From the NCBI GenBank assembly GCA_013816845.1, contig JACDDU010000004.1, positions 1 to 64,000 of the forward strand: DNA of 64,000 nucleotides, in the 5' to 3' direction. Both the position numbers and the translations under genes were made by a program. This document shows, piece after piece, positions 18,022 through 26,508 of the stretch (within the stretch, counting starts at the first letter, position 1; every line of letters starts with the position of its first letter). Below the pieces are notes generated by a model that was not told where the DNA came from, made no database searches, and was given only the letters and a program-made list of their open reading frames with translations. Origin of the DNA: Gammaproteobacteria bacterium. GTDB lineage: Bacteria; Pseudomonadota; Gammaproteobacteria; DSM-16500.

Positions 18022-18142
18022 TTATCCATAGCCAGGGACTTATCCAAAATTCATCGTGTTCAGTTTATTATCTGCAAAGTCTCATCTCATAACGTCAATT
18101 TTAAAAAGATATCCACAATTTCTGGGGATAAGTTGTGGAACA
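18022..18142. promoter_or_regulatory. Cluster of DnaA-box-like 9-mers
   Basis: Six sites match TTATCCACA at 7 or 8 of 9 positions within 121 bp: TTATCCATA (18022), TTATCCAAA (18040), TTATCTGCA (18068), ATATCCACA (18109), and on the other strand TTATCCCCA (18123-18131) and TGTTCCACA (18134-18142). The surroundings are AT-rich and non-coding. It could titrate DnaA, regulate a promoter or be a relic origin. No dnaA, dnaN or gidA gene is near. Confidence 0.35.
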
Positions 18143-18178
18143 ACCTGTGAGCGAGCCGGTATTAATTTAATAATGGCT

Positions 18179-19834
18179 TTAACGAAAAATCTGACGCCAG
18201 TTGGTGACAGGGTTTGAGCCGGGAAGCACAAGACTTATGGCATTGATTTGGTTATTAGTCCCTGTACCTATATTTGACCAAACAGTTCCATCCCAATGAT
18301 AAGCCGAGCCACTCGCTCCAGCTGCCCATGCATCATCTGGAGAAAAAATGCCAACAGCTAGAAAATTCGTGTTACCAAAATCAGTGAAAGTCCATGAAGT
18401 TCCATTATATATAAAGAGTCTTCCGCTAGATCCGGCAGCTACACCAAAGTTAGCAAGACCATCGTTATCTGTATCAAGCATGCTAATCGCGTTAATATCA
18501 GTTGAAACAGGCGAAGTAAATAAACTCCAGCTTCCAGTGTATTTCAGAATGACGCCATTTACTCCCACTGCCCATGCTTCACTAGCAGATACTACGTACA
18601 CGCCTTTTAGATGTTGCGTCGTTGGACTGGTTGCACGTGTCCAACTTGTCCCATTATAAGTTAAGATATGCCCAGCATTTCCAACTGCAAATCCGATGTT
18701 GCCTAAACCATCCCCATTAGTATCGATCACATGGACTGCATTTAAATTTTGATTAGTTGAAGCATCTGCAGGAATAGTTGGCGCGACTGAAGGTGTTAAA
18801 GCTACCCAATTCGAACCATTCCAACGCAAAATTGTATAGCGATAGTTTCCACTTGAGGCACATGCAGGGCGATATCGACTCCCTACTGCAAAACCTTGCT
18901 GGTTTGAAACGAGAGAGACGGCAAGTAAGTGTTGGTTACTGCAAGCCCCCGCTTGTGCATTCAAAACCCATGCTGTTCCATTCCAACGCAAGAAAGTAAA
19001 ATTTGTTCCGACTGCTCCTCCAACCGCAAAGCCAAACGCATTTGAAAGCATACTTACGCCTTCTAAGTTACTAGCGCTAGACCCGCCTGCCAGAGAACTA
19101 TTGTTCCAATCTACGCCCGCCGGATAGTTCCAACGCATCAAACTAAAATTGTTACTTTGCTTATCCCCGACAAGCCATCCATCCTGTAATTGAACCTGCG
19201 CTTGAACGTTACGTTGATATTTGGGTGCTGCGATGCTAGGAATTCCAGCTTTTGAATCTACAGTACATTGATACTGACTTACAGGCGCTCCGACCGCATG
19301 ACTTCTTACCCTACTTCCACCTGCGCCTCGCGTAACATTAATAAAATTTGTGCCCGAAACAGCTTCATAATCAATTAATTCATCTTCCACGTGAAGACGG
19401 CCATTGCCAGCAAAATTGGTAAAACTAGTAACAGCTATCGTGGATCCTGTAAAAGTGAGTGCACTGCTCAATGTCGTTACAGCGACCACCGGTGTGCCAA
19501 CGGCACTTAAGGTAAAAGTCCCATTTAAGAGACTTGCATTCGTAACCGTGCTTGTACCCGTCAAAGCGCTACATACCACTCTTGCTCCAGTTCCTGTAAA
19601 AGTTGACGTAGTTAATAGCCTCGACGCAATTTCCAAACCCGATTCTGCTAGGTAAAAAGCCCGAAGACCGCCGAGTTGATTAGCACTCGTTTGGGCACGG
19701 GTCGCAAACAAGTTGACGATGACTGAACCCATCAATCCCATCACCAATATTAATACCACTGCCAATAGCGCAAAATAACCTTGCTGTGCCCGGCTTCTCG
19801 GCAATGAAAACTTCTGCCGCACCGTGTGGTTCAT
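18179..19834 (-). CDS. PilX/MshP-like minor pilin fused to a propeller-like domain (candidate pilus-tip adhesin)
   Basis: 551 residues. The N-terminus has a short basic leader, then QQG-YFALLAVVLILVMGLMGS, a class III-type pilin helix (about 20-43) with FYLAESGLE after it. Mature residue 5 is Leu instead of the usual Glu, as in GspK/PilX-type tip subunits. Residues about 200-540 hold six repeat units, each with a G-F-A-V-G or A-W-A-V-G core and W-N-G-T/S-x-W strands, like a beta-propeller. Two loops, DTNGDG and DTDNDG, resemble Ca2+-binding sites of pilus adhesins. MSHA loci normally have separate mshP and mshQ genes; this one seems to combine their roles. Last gene of the mshC-D-O operon, overlapping mshO by 4 nt. 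Confidence 0.75.
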   Translation of the reverse strand: MNHTVRQKFSLPRSRAQQGYFALLAVVLILVMGLMGSVIVNLFATRAQTSANQLGGLRAFYLAESGLEIASRLLTTSTFTGTGARVVCSALTGTSTVTNASLLNGTFTLSAVGTPVVAVTTLSSALTFTGSTIAVTSFTNFAGNGRLHVEDELIDYEAVSGTNFINVTRGAGGSRVRSHAVGAPVSQYQCTVDSKAGIPSIAAPKYQRNVQAQVQLQDGWLVGDKQSNNFSLMRWNYPAGVDWNNSSLAGGSSASNLEGVSMLSNAFGFAVGGAVGTNFTFLRWNGTAWVLNAQAGACSNQHLLAVSLVSNQQGFAVGSRYRPACASSGNYRYTILRWNGSNWVALTPSVAPTIPADASTNQNLNAVHVIDTNGDGLGNIGFAVGNAGHILTYNGTSWTRATSPTTQHLKGVYVVSASEAWAVGVNGVILKYTGSWSLFTSPVSTDINAISMLDTDNDGLANFGVAAGSSGRLFIYNGTSWTFTDFGNTNFLAVGIFSPDDAWAAGASGSAYHWDGTVWSNIGTGTNNQINAISLVLPGSNPVTNWRQIFR

Positions 19835-20304
19835 GGCATTGTCCTTAATCCAGCAAGACCGATAAAATTGGCACTCATATTGCTCTCGGTTAAGGTGAGC
19901 GACATTGAAATATAACGAACAGAAGAAGCAATAGCCGTAATAGCACCATTTCGGTCAAGATAACTGAGAGCAAAATTTTGGACATTATCTGCTAAGGTTT
20001 GCCCATTACGGGTTAAAGTGGCGCCGCTTAGCGCATATTGCACCGTTGTGCCACTCGTATTAACCATCGTCATTTGCGAGGCACCCATCGTGGTTAGAGT
20101 AGAAGCTGCGCGGATGGTATGAATATCATTCGTAATTCTTTCAATAGCCAGAAATCCTTGCCAATCAATGTCCGTGGTATTTTGTGCTGTTAAAAAAGTT
20201 GTATAAGATGATAATAAAACACGACCCACTACCACACTGATTAGACCAATTAAAACAGTAGTCATAACTAATTCAATAAGAGTAAAGCCCATTTGCTTAC
20301 GCAA
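19831..20304 (-). CDS. mshO: MshO-like minor pilin
   Basis: 157 residues with a perfect prepilin peptidase site: short leader MRKQMG, then FTLIELVMTTVLIGLISVVVGRVL (Glu at mature position 5). The rest is a small globular pilin domain with two Thr-rich strands and no Cys. Position in the mshC-D-O-P order and the sequence around TDIDWQGFLAIERITNDIHTI fit MshO, a minor subunit thought to initiate MSHA pilus assembly. Shorter than Vibrio MshO, so the assignment rests partly on gene order. Confidence 0.75.
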   Translation of the reverse strand: MRKQMGFTLIELVMTTVLIGLISVVVGRVLLSSYTTFLTAQNTTDIDWQGFLAIERITNDIHTIRAASTLTTMGASQMTMVNTSGTTVQYALSGATLTRNGQTLADNVQNFALSYLDRNGAITAIASSVRYISMSLTLTESNMSANFIGLAGLRTMP

Positions 20305-20306
20305 TA

Positions 20307-20690
20307 TTAGTAATTCCCGACTTGTGTAGAAAGTGAGGTTGATGAAAGACCCGTCACATTAACCGTAATAGTTTTATAATTCGTATCAGTATTCCAAGTT
20401 TTACACGCGATGCTTGCGGTCACGGTATAACCCACCGGTTTAATACAATTGGTTGTAGCAGGGGTAGTAGGGCACGCATAAGTGTCATACCCTTTCATTT
20501 TTTTTTGTTGTAAAAACCAATCCATGCATGATCTGGCAACTTCATTAGCTACCCATTGTTGGTGCAAAGATGGGGAATTTTGTAAAGCAAAATTACTTCC
20601 CAAAAGAAGGGTAGTCATGAGCATACTTGAAACGACAATAAAAATTAAAACTTCTATTAAGGTAAAACCGTGATTCAGACGATGCATCAT
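20307..20690 (-). CDS. mshD: MshD-like minor pilin
   Basis: 127 residues. Leader MMHRLNHG, cleavage before FTLIEVLIFIVVSSMLMTTLL, Glu at mature position 5. Four Cys residues (C50, C68, C77 and C90-region) in the globular part are likely to form disulfides after export. Placed between mshC and mshO, overlapping mshC by 4 nt, so MshD by gene order. Minor pilins of this class prime the inner-membrane assembly platform and sit near the pilus tip. Confidence 0.72.
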   Translation of the reverse strand: MMHRLNHGFTLIEVLIFIVVSSMLMTTLLLGSNFALQNSPSLHQQWVANEVARSCMDWFLQQKKMKGYDTYACPTTPATTNCIKPVGYTVTASIACKTWNTDTNYKTITVNVTGLSSTSLSTQVGNY

Positions 20691-21163
20691 GGTATTAAAC
20701 CAAATCCAGTTTGAGGAGTAATTTGCAATGTCACCGTTTGACTTCCATTCGTGATCGGAATTGTACCTGTGACGCCGAGCGCTAAACCTGGAAGCGTCGT
20801 ATCAGAATAAGGTACACCCAATGCACTAAAGGCAATAAGATCATTTGGTAAATTTCCGAATGTTCCAAAAACTATTCCAGTTGCGAATGTGGTAGAGGTT
20901 CCTCCATTGGGGAGCACAATAGGTGTCCCGTCTTCCTCAGTGATACGGTAGGTGGTACTTGAAACTTTTGCTAAACGATATCGCTCGCCAGTCGTGAGAC
21001 TCAAGCTTTGAGCATAGCGTATATCATTTAAGAGGTGTCTTGCTTCAAAATTTAAGTTTGTACTGGTAGCAAGCCATTTCGGCATCACCATAACACTTAA
21101 GATGCCCACTAATGCAATCACGATGGTGAGCTCTAGAATCGTGAAACCGAATGAACTCTTCAT
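20687..21163 (-). CDS. mshC: MshC-like minor pilin (GspH/FimT type)
   Basis: 158 residues. Prepilin site SSFG before FTILELTIVIALVGILSVMVMP, Glu at mature position 5. The segment NFEARHLLNDIRYAQSLSLTTGERYRL is the typical GspH/FimT-type element after the helix. First gene of the leftward minor-pilin operon; its start is about 93 bp from the divergent mshI start, so a shared regulatory region is likely. Confidence 0.75.
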   Translation of the reverse strand: MKSSFGFTILELTIVIALVGILSVMVMPKWLATSTNLNFEARHLLNDIRYAQSLSLTTGERYRLAKVSSTTYRITEEDGTPIVLPNGGTSTTFATGIVFGTFGNLPNDLIAFSALGVPYSDTTLPGLALGVTGTIPITNGSQTVTLQITPQTGFGLIP

Positions 21164-21256
21164 TAACGTCCGTGTTTATCGTAGGATAATGTTTGAGACC
21201 AGGGTTCCATTTGATAAGGATTGAATGGAACTGTCAATAGATAGCAAGGAATCGTT

Positions 21257-22231
21257 ATGCAAATTAAGGAGTGGCTGAGGAAGACAGGTGAGTGGGGAAA
21301 GCATTTTTTGGATCGAAAAGAAGAAATCTTTGATCCTAGCTATCAACTTAGTATCTTTTTGTCTTCGCAAACCGTTTCTCTTGTCCTTATTAAACAAGAT
21401 GGCTTCAACGCTACGCTGATACAAACCGAATACCATGCCATTAATGATACCAACCAAGCAGTCAAAATCATTCAAGATTTCACTATCAAAAATCAAGTTG
21501 TCGGCGTAACGACCACATGGTTACTTGGATTTGAAGATTATCAACTCTTTTTAATTGAATCGCTTCCCGTGCCGAAAGATGAATTTCAAGAGGCGCTCCA
21601 ATGGCGCATCCGAAGCTTAATCACTTTCCCCTTAGAAGAGGCAACTCTTGATTATTTTACCTTACCTTCTAAAAAAAATGCGCCAGAAAATCCTATGATA
21701 GCTGCAATTATCAGTAAATCAAGTCAACTTTTAAAGGGTATCGAACTAATCAAAAAAAGTAACATAAGATTAGATAAAATTGATATTCCTGAATTGGCTA
21801 TGCGAAATTTGACCGCGTTTTTTGAAAATGATGAAAAAAGCTCAGCATTTATTTATTTTTCAGATGGCACGTTGATCTTAAACATTACTAGACAAAAAAC
21901 ACTTTATTTTACCCGAAGAATTACATGGTCCAATCCCGACACCCCGACAGTCCAAGATTATGAACAAATCGGATTAGATATTTTAAGATATTTTGATTAC
22001 TTCCAAAGTCAATGGCGATTCCCAAGCCCTAATCGCGTTTTTTTAGCAAGTAGTAAAATTATTGCGGCTGATGCTGCACGAACACTTTCGGAATATTTAG
22101 CACTTTCTGTTGAGTTATTTCCATTTGAAAAGTTAGGTTTGGGTAAAAAAGAAAATGAAATTGAAATGTCAGTTTTGCTGAATATTGGCTGCCTGTTAAA
22201 GGAGAAAGACAATGTTACAGCAGGAAGTTAA
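21257..22231 (+). CDS. mshI: MSHA biogenesis protein MshI (PilM-like)
   Basis: 324 residues. An actin-like ATPase fold of the PilM/GspL-cytoplasmic class is suggested by YQLSIFLSSQTVSLVLIK near the N-terminus and by the internal DKIDIPELAMRNL and SAFIYFSDGTLILNI segments. It lacks membrane helices. In MSHA and type IVa systems this protein forms the cytoplasmic side of the alignment complex and recruits the next two inner-membrane proteins. First gene of the rightward biogenesis operon; AAGGA lies about 10 nt before the ATG. Overlaps the next gene by 20 nt. Confidence 0.8.
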   Translation: MQIKEWLRKTGEWGKHFLDRKEEIFDPSYQLSIFLSSQTVSLVLIKQDGFNATLIQTEYHAINDTNQAVKIIQDFTIKNQVVGVTTTWLLGFEDYQLFLIESLPVPKDEFQEALQWRIRSLITFPLEEATLDYFTLPSKKNAPENPMIAAIISKSSQLLKGIELIKKSNIRLDKIDIPELAMRNLTAFFENDEKSSAFIYFSDGTLILNITRQKTLYFTRRITWSNPDTPTVQDYEQIGLDILRYFDYFQSQWRFPSPNRVFLASSKIIAADAARTLSEYLALSVELFPFEKLGLGKKENEIEMSVLLNIGCLLKEKDNVTAGS

Positions 22232-22811
22232 CCTTTTTCGATTTTTTAAAACCGCTTCAGCAAAGCATACCTTATTAGATTGGCGATCTTTATGGTTATT
22301 AAATGGGATTTTCTTATTTTTTTGTATATTACTGTATGGCTATTATATTTGGCAAAATCACCGTTTAGAAAATAAAAAAAGCGAACAGTTAGTAATCGTT
22401 AGTAATTTTGAGAAACAGTTTTATGAAGCCAAAGCCAAATTTCCCGAATTCTTTTTTACCCAAGATGTTTCCCAATCCATTGAAAAATTGCAACTCGAAT
22501 TAGTTTCGCAGGAAAAATTATTAATATCGATTACTAATCAAAAAATATTTTCACAAATTTTGTTTGCATTCTCACGTACAATCGTTCCTAACGTATGGTT
22601 AACTCGCATGGTAATAAGTAAAGGTGGCAATGAGATCGCGTTAAAAGGCAATGGTTTTTCTATGACTGAAGTACAAGTTTTTCTAAACAATTTAGTTAAA
22701 GAGAAACTTTTTACTGACTATATTCTAAATATTAAAAATATTGAAAATACGGTCAAAGATAAAACCATCAATAACCTATCTTTTGAAGTGACGCTTAGTC
22801 GAAAATTATGA
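22212..22811 (+). CDS. PilN-like MSHA inner-membrane assembly protein
   Basis: 199 residues with one transmembrane helix (about 29-50) after a short cytoplasmic tail containing QQEVNLFRFF, the N-terminal peptide that in PilN binds the PilM/MshI protein (consensus I-N-L-L/F). A periplasmic coiled coil and a small alpha/beta domain follow. In Vibrio nomenclature it corresponds to the C-terminal part of MshI or to MshI2. Located exactly between mshI and mshJ with overlaps on both sides. Confidence 0.75.
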   Translation: MLQQEVNLFRFFKTASAKHTLLDWRSLWLLNGIFLFFCILLYGYYIWQNHRLENKKSEQLVIVSNFEKQFYEAKAKFPEFFFTQDVSQSIEKLQLELVSQEKLLISITNQKIFSQILFAFSRTIVPNVWLTRMVISKGGNEIALKGNGFSMTEVQVFLNNLVKEKLFTDYILNIKNIENTVKDKTINNLSFEVTLSRKL

Positions 22812-23464
22812 ATGAATATCTCTTAAAAGCGCGAATATGGTTTGAAACACGCTCTATACGTGAAAAATTATTTGTCCTACTCCTTTCATGGGCATTAATC
22901 TATGCCTTCACTAACTTTCTCTTTATAAACGTAGAAGAACATCGCACTGCCGTATTACGGGCAGAAATCAAAGAAATCGAACATCGAATTAATGCCTGGA
23001 AAACTCAAATTAATGCACTTAATAAATTAGCTGAAAGTGATCTTTACAAAAAATGGTTGCTTCAGCATCAGGCATTTTCTTCACTGAGAGGCCAATATAA
23101 ATTTTTGCAAAATGCATCGCCTACTAAACAATGGCAAGATGTCATACGGGCTGTTTTACAATCTCAAAATAATATTACCTTACTCAAAATTAAAAATTTT
23201 CCAGAATCAAGCTATACCACGTCCTCCACAGGCCCAACAGAACCCGCAGCGCCTGCTGCTAAACCTTCTTCAACGAACAATATTTTTCAACAACGACTAT
23301 TACTCGCGGTGAGCAGTGATTATTTTGGAACTTTAAACTACTTAAAACGTTTGGAAGATTTGTTACCCAATATCCGCTGGGATCTTTTAAGTTATGAAGT
23401 TTTTCAGTATCCCTTTGCGAAAGTTGAAATGGAGTTTTCCATTCTTTATGAAAAAAATGAATAG
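22808..23464 (+). CDS. mshJ: MSHA biogenesis protein MshJ (PilO-like)
   Basis: 218 residues. One N-terminal transmembrane segment (about 21-40), a coiled coil (about 43-75), then a periplasmic ferredoxin-like domain; a Thr/Pro/Ala linker occurs near residues 137-155. This is the PilO/GspM architecture. It pairs with the PilN-like protein in the inner-membrane alignment complex. Start overlaps the preceding stop (ATGA). Confidence 0.78.
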   Translation: MNEYLLKARIWFETRSIREKLFVLLLSWALIYAFTNFLFINVEEHRTAVLRAEIKEIEHRINAWKTQINALNKLAESDLYKKWLLQHQAFSSLRGQYKFLQNASPTKQWQDVIRAVLQSQNNITLLKIKNFPESSYTTSSTGPTEPAAPAAKPSSTNNIFQQRLLLAVSSDYFGTLNYLKRLEDLLPNIRWDLLSYEVFQYPFAKVEMEFSILYEKNE

Positions 23465-23786
23465 CAGGGTCAAACGCTTTATCTTTTTTGTGGCGTTACT
23501 GCCGCTCTTATCAGCCGTTGTGGCTCCGCCCCTTGTTGATCCGACTAGGCCTCCTGATGGGCTTAACCCTTCACAAAACACAGCAACGGGCCCTCTTACA
23601 GTTTCTGCTATCTATATTTTCCCTACTTATCGTTTTGCCATGATTAACAATTTGCCGGTAAAAGTAGGAGATCGCATTGGCGGGTTTACTATTACCAATA
23701 TAACCTCCTATACTGTAGAACTATTTGGAACCCAGAATGAAAAGTTAGTGTTAGAACTTGTTACGTCGATCAAACACGCGCGCTAA
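23448..23786 (+). CDS. mshK: MSHA biogenesis protein MshK (PilP-like)
   Basis: About 112 residues. The frame is open further upstream inside mshJ, but ATG 23448 (or 23457) gives a normal signal-peptide/anchor beginning MKKMNSRVKRFIFFVALLPLLS. The periplasmic part starts VDPTRPP, the hallmark of MshK/GspC-like proteins, and ends in a small beta domain (LTVSAIYIFPTYRFAMINN, VKVGDRIGG) of the type that docks on the secretin N0 domain. It links the inner-membrane complex to the MshL secretin. Confidence 0.8.
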   Translation: MKKMNSRVKRFIFFVALLPLLSAVVAPPLVDPTRPPDGLNPSQNTATGPLTVSAIYIFPTYRFAMINNLPVKVGDRIGGFTITNITSYTVELFGTQNEKLVLELVTSIKHAR

Positions 23787-23798
23787 AGGATATGGTGC

Positions 23799-25586
23799 AT
23801 GGATCAAGGAAGATCAAAGCTTTATTACGGCCGGTTCTTATTAGGATGGGGGCTCTGCACCTTTTTAATCAGTTGTCATACAATTTACCCAACCCATCAA
23901 ACTTCAATTCAACAGACGCAATCTACTTTGGACGAAAGCATCTGTACGAATAAACATTGTGTTAAAGGCGCTTTACCGCGTCGTTACGTGCGCACGACAC
24001 AAATCGATTCAACTTTATTGCCACCTTTATCCCACTATGTTCATCCCAGTCATGAGGAAGAACCACGATTTGATGTCACAGCAAATAAAATACCTGCCAA
24101 AGAATTTTTTATGGGCCTTGTAGCGGGCACGAAATACAACATGGTCATTAATCCTAATGTAGATGGGACCATCTCACTGGATTTAAAAAATGTGACACTA
24201 CGGCAAACGATGGTTGCTATGCGAGATATGTACGGGTACGAATATCATAAAACATCTTATGGTTATGAAATTTCTGCCCCAAAACTACAAACCCAAATAT
24301 TTTATGTTAATTACCTAGATGTCCAACGTACGGGACGATCTTTTACACAATTAACAACGGGACAAATCAGTAATAAAATCGGGACCGTTAGCGTCGGGGG
24401 CAGTGCCTATAGCAACCCGGTTACCCTACAAAATCCTGGCCAAACTGCACCAGATGCGACAGGAACCATTAGCAGCATTGAAACGAGATCAGAAGCTCAA
24501 TTCTGGAAAGATTTAGAAAAAACTATTTTAGGCATGATGCCTAAAGATGATAACCATCGTGTTACAGTCAACGCTCAAGCTGGTGTCATTGCAGTACGTG
24601 CTTATCCACGGGAATTACATCATATTGGGAATTATCTAGCCAAGATACAAAATAGCTTAAATCGACAAGTGATTCTCGAAGCCAAGATTCTCGAAGTTAC
24701 TCTTAATGACAATTTCCAATCCGGCATTGATTGGAATGTATTCGGGCAACCGTTTGCGCTTGATCCTGTAACGGGCCTCTCTAAAGAAGAAGGCGGCTTA
24801 GGCCAGGGGGGGAACTTTCTAAATGTCCCCGGTACAGACATCACACAATTTAATGGTATTTTTGCACTCCGCATAAATGGGAACTTTGGAGCATTTATTA
24901 ATTTGTTACAAGCTCAAGGTAATGTGCAAGTCTTATCAAGCCCACATATCGCAACCGTTAATAATCAGAAAGCGGTCATTAAGGTAGGACAGGATGAATT
25001 TTTCGTAACAGGCGTATCAACCACCAATTCGGTTGTGGGTTTAAATACGCTACCTTCGCAAGATGTCTCTCTTACGCCTTTCTTTTCAGGAATTACTTTA
25101 GATGTTACACCGGAAATAAGTAGTGAAAAGGATGTGGTTTTGCATATCCATCCCAGCGTCTCTCGTGTTACTCAACAAACCAAAACCATTGGCCTTGGCT
25201 CAAATGCTAACGGTACAGCTAACAATCTTGTTTTACCCCTCGCATTCAGCACCATTCGAGAATCGGATAATATTGTTCGGGCCAAAAATGGACAAGTCAT
25301 TGTTATCGGCGGTTTAATGCAAAATAACACGATAGAAACTATTGCAGGAACGCCTTGGATCAGTAAAGTGCCTTTTCTGGGATGGTTTTTCCGTCGGACA
25401 CATCAAGATTCCGTAAAATCCGAATTAGTCATTTTGCTCAAACCTATGATTGCCAATAACAAAACTTTCACTGAAAAAATGGAAAATGAAAAGAGAGTCT
25501 TTACGATATTTAAACGACCCTTCCATGCCGGTGGATTATCGAAAGTATTTGGCAATGAAGCGGAACGAGAAGATCGTAATACTTAA
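23799..25586 (+). CDS. mshL: MSHA outer-membrane secretin MshL
   Basis: 595 residues. The N-terminus ends in LISC, a lipobox that would anchor the mature protein as an outer-membrane lipoprotein. Residues about 90-170 form an STN/N0-like module (ARDMYGYEYH, YGYEISAPKLQTQIFYVNYL). The secretin core lies at about 280-560, with VQVLSSPHIATVNNQKAVIKVGQ and the terminal signature VIGGLMQNN and KVPFLGWFFR. The multimer forms the pore through which the pilus leaves the cell. Confidence 0.92.
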   Translation: MDQGRSKLYYGRFLLGWGLCTFLISCHTIYPTHQTSIQQTQSTLDESICTNKHCVKGALPRRYVRTTQIDSTLLPPLSHYVHPSHEEEPRFDVTANKIPAKEFFMGLVAGTKYNMVINPNVDGTISLDLKNVTLRQTMVAMRDMYGYEYHKTSYGYEISAPKLQTQIFYVNYLDVQRTGRSFTQLTTGQISNKIGTVSVGGSAYSNPVTLQNPGQTAPDATGTISSIETRSEAQFWKDLEKTILGMMPKDDNHRVTVNAQAGVIAVRAYPRELHHIGNYLAKIQNSLNRQVILEAKILEVTLNDNFQSGIDWNVFGQPFALDPVTGLSKEEGGLGQGGNFLNVPGTDITQFNGIFALRINGNFGAFINLLQAQGNVQVLSSPHIATVNNQKAVIKVGQDEFFVTGVSTTNSVVGLNTLPSQDVSLTPFFSGITLDVTPEISSEKDVVLHIHPSVSRVTQQTKTIGLGSNANGTANNLVLPLAFSTIRESDNIVRAKNGQVIVIGGLMQNNTIETIAGTPWISKVPFLGWFFRRTHQDSVKSELVILLKPMIANNKTFTEKMENEKRVFTIFKRPFHAGGLSKVFGNEAEREDRNT

Positions 25587-25599
25587 AAGAGGTGCTTAG

Positions 25600-26508
25600 A
25601 TGTACCAAGAATTCTTTCAATTGCAAGCGATGCCATTTAATTTAACCCCTAACCCGAATTTTTTTTGCCAACTCAAAGGCCATCAAGATGCACTAGAAAC
25701 CCTATTGTTTTGTATTCAAAGTGGTGAAGGCTTTATCAAAATCGTCGGTGAAGTGGGTGCGGGTAAGACTTTATTATGCCGAAAGCTGTTAGAAAGCTTA
25801 GATTCAAATTATGTTACGGCCTACATTCCTAATCCGGATTTAACGCCTCTCGAACTACGGAAAGCTTTTGCTCGTGAATTATCTTTGGATCCGAATGCTT
25901 GGCAAGGCCAACATGAATTATTAACAGCAATCAATCAACATTTAATTGAATTATTTGCAAATAATAAAAAAGTTGTATTACTAGTTGATGAAGCACAAGC
26001 CTTAAGCGATGAGAGTCTTGAAACCATTCGTTTACTGACTAATCTTGAGACTGAGAATGCGAAATTATTACAAGTTGTTTTATTTGGACAACCAGAACTT
26101 GATGAACGACTTAATTTATCGCGCTTTCGACAATTAAAACAACGGATAACATTCGCCTATACTCTTCCTTTAATGAATAAAAAAGATTTGGATGTTTATT
26201 TGCATCATCGTTTAGCCGTTGCTGGTTTCACGCATGGACATTTATTTACGAAACGTGCACGTGCTTTACTTTATCGAGCTAGTCGTGGCATTCCAAGGCT
26301 TGTGAATATTTTATCGCATAAATCTTTACTTGTAGCTTACGGAAGAGGTGATAAAAGAATTAATCATAAGACCGTGCAAGTTGCTATTGTTGATACCCAA
26401 GCGTGTAAACAACCTATTCCCTGGCAAAGTTTATTTAATAGTGTATTTGCCACCACCATGATTATTTTACTTGCCTATGGTGCCTATTTAACAGGAAGTT
26501 TGATGTAA
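25600..26508 (+). CDS. mshM: MSHA biogenesis AAA ATPase MshM (ExeA-like)
   Basis: 302 residues. Walker A GEVGAGKTLL near residue 48, Walker B VVLLVDEAQAL near 126, the sensor segment around LLQVVLFGQPELDERL, and a C-terminal transmembrane helix near 280-298. ExeA/MshM proteins open the peptidoglycan for secretin assembly or place the secretin. A ribosome-binding site GAGG precedes the ATG. Overlaps mshN by one base. Confidence 0.88.
   Translation: MYQEFFQLQAMPFNLTPNPNFFCQLKGHQDALETLLFCIQSGEGFIKIVGEVGAGKTLLCRKLLESLDSNYVTAYIPNPDLTPLELRKAFARELSLDPNAWQGQHELLTAINQHLIELFANNKKVVLLVDEAQALSDESLETIRLLTNLETENAKLLQVVLFGQPELDERLNLSRFRQLKQRITFAYTLPLMNKKDLDVYLHHRLAVAGFTHGHLFTKRARALLYRASRGIPRLVNILSHKSLLVAYGRGDKRINHKTVQVAIVDTQACKQPIPWQSLFNSVFATTMIILLAYGAYLTGSLM

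Larger units (their letters stand above)
17292..18178. other. 887-bp region without an intact gene
   Basis: No intact coding frame. It holds the leftward promoter of the repeat protein, a stop-interrupted frame with protein-like wording (17679-17852), and a group of DnaA-box-like 9-mers (18022-18142). The right part is strongly AT-rich. Confidence 0.6.
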
